From NCBI RefSeq assembly GCF_018598585.1, contig NZ_JAHESD010000064.1:1-32472 (forward strand): 32,472 nt of DNA. Reading direction: 5' to 3'. Below, one piece after another: positions 31,857 to 32,472 of the stretch (positions are counted from its first letter, which is position 1; each line of letters begins with the position of its first letter). The translations under genes and the position numbers were made by a program. The DNA comes from Chryseosolibacter indicum (GTDB taxonomy: Bacteria > Bacteroidota > Bacteroidia > Cytophagales > Cyclobacteriaceae). Below the pieces are notes generated by a model. That model did not search any database, was not told where the DNA came from, and was given only the letters and a program-made list of their open reading frames with translations.

Positions 31857-32472
31857 TTATCTGTTATCACTGCGAAATATAACAACATCAGTTTCTTCCG
31901 TAGAACCATCATACATCTTAGATTGATAATAGATTTTTGAATACGGCGGAATACTACGTGTAATCCATACATTCCCTCCTACAATACTATGGTGACCTAT
32001 TATTGTTTCACCCCCAAGAATTGTTGCTCCTGCATATACAACTACGTGATCTTCAATGGTGGGATGTCTCTTTTTTTCTGCATCCAACTTACTTACGCTC
32101 AAAGCTCCAAGTGTAACACCTTGATATATCTTTACATGATTTCCGATAACAGCCGTTTCTCCTATTACAATACCAGTTCCATGATCAATACAAAAATGCT
32201 GTCCAATTATTGAAGCGGGGTGAATGTCTATGCCTGTCTTACTGTGTGCATGCTCCGTAATTATTCTGGGAATGCCCTGAACACCCATTTGATGCAATTG
32301 ATGAGCTATCCGATAAGCGCTGATTGCATAAAAACCAGGGTATGTACGGATTACCTCGCTTCTGCTTTTTGCCGCAGGATCACCCTCGTACATAGCAGTG
32401 ACGTCCTGGTTAATCTTTTCGTAAATAGCAGGCAGAGAATGAAAGAATTCCTCTGTCAGGCTCTCCTTTGTC
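31857..32472 (-). CDS. cysE: Serine O-acetyltransferase, N-terminus outside window
   Basis: The reading frame is open to the window edge: codons upstream of the internal ATG at 32393 read KESLTEEFFHSLPAIYEKIN, a normal part of this family, so the true start lies beyond 32472. About 205 residues are visible. The motif DPAAKSRSEVIRTYPGFYAI, then the left-handed beta-helix hexapeptides (SIIGQHFCIDHGTGIVIGET, IGNHVKIYQGVTLGA) are diagnostic. The catalytic Asp and His are in TGIDIHP and DHGTG. It transfers acetyl from acetyl-CoA to serine to give O-acetylserine, the substrate of the downstream CysM. The longer N-terminal type (SrpH/EpsC-like) is indicated. Confidence 0.94.
   Translation of the reverse strand, partial: TKESLTEEFFHSLPAIYEKINQDVTAMYEGDPAAKSRSEVIRTYPGFYAISAYRIAHQLHQMGVQGIPRIITEHAHSKTGIDIHPASIIGQHFCIDHGTGIVIGETAVIGNHVKIYQGVTLGALSVSKLDAEKKRHPTIEDHVVVYAGATILGGETIIGHHSIVGGNVWITRSIPPYSKIYYQSKMYDGSTEETDVVIFRSDNR

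Noticed and set aside
31857-32393. cysE starting at the internal ATG 32393
   Set aside because: Upstream codons continue in frame with sequence typical of the family N-terminus up to the window edge, so the gene is only partly visible.

Overview
The window looks like a chromosomal stretch from a member of the Bacteroidetes, most likely of the Cytophagia/Cytophagales type. The reasons are a SusC/SusD pair, a SprB-repeat surface protein with CHU_C-type Ig domains, many lipoproteins with acidic residues right after the lipidated cysteine, MacB-type permeases with an N-terminal prefix domain coupled to a PadR regulator, weak Shine-Dalgarno signals, and a few TAnnTTTG-type -7 boxes. No rRNA, tRNA, CRISPR array, transposase, integrase or prophage gene was recognised. 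All calls come from reading the sequence; no database search was run.

Layout. 1-1732 (minus): the N-terminal 450 residues of a large secreted SprB-repeat/Ig protein, preceded by a small secreted protein in the same operon. 1889-2443 (minus): a membrane-anchored protein of unknown function. 2453-3088: a gene-free stretch holding a phased array of 11-bp repeats in two opposed arms and a candidate promoter for smc (3089-6625). 7243-14305 (plus): a four-gene operon of SusC-type TonB-dependent transporter, SusD-like lipoprotein, surface zinc metallohydrolase lipoprotein (HExxH) and DUF4302 lipoprotein. It is closed by a bidirectional terminator shared with a convergent Calx-beta lipoprotein (14399-15484). 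15650-16555: an aldo/keto reductase with a twin-arginine leader. 16559-19512 (minus): PadR regulator and ABC-type permease, coupled through a TAATG overlap.

19868-28451 holds extracellular proteins and small genes. A 150-residue lipoprotein corresponds to only the N-terminal cap of the next gene, a 583-residue parallel beta-helix lipoprotein ending in a PKD/K319 domain. Two abutting hairpins lie between them. Then come three small unknown proteins around a YjlB-like cupin, a secreted esterase with two K319 domains, a Nudix hydrolase and a paralogous esterase with four K319 domains. The shared K319 modules tie the beta-helix protein and both esterases together, probably as extracellular polysaccharide- or matrix-directed proteins (inference).

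29321-32472 is more ordinary: a single-domain response regulator, an AI-2E family permease, and the cysteine synthesis pair cysE-cysM (cysE cut by the window edge).

The items most worth follow-up are the 11-bp repeat array before smc, the cap-only paralogue with the double hairpin behind it, the metallohydrolase/DUF4302 import operon, the spread of K319 domains over two enzyme types, and a gene-free 700-bp region (25259-25959) with recurring AAGCGGC motifs and a terminator-like end.
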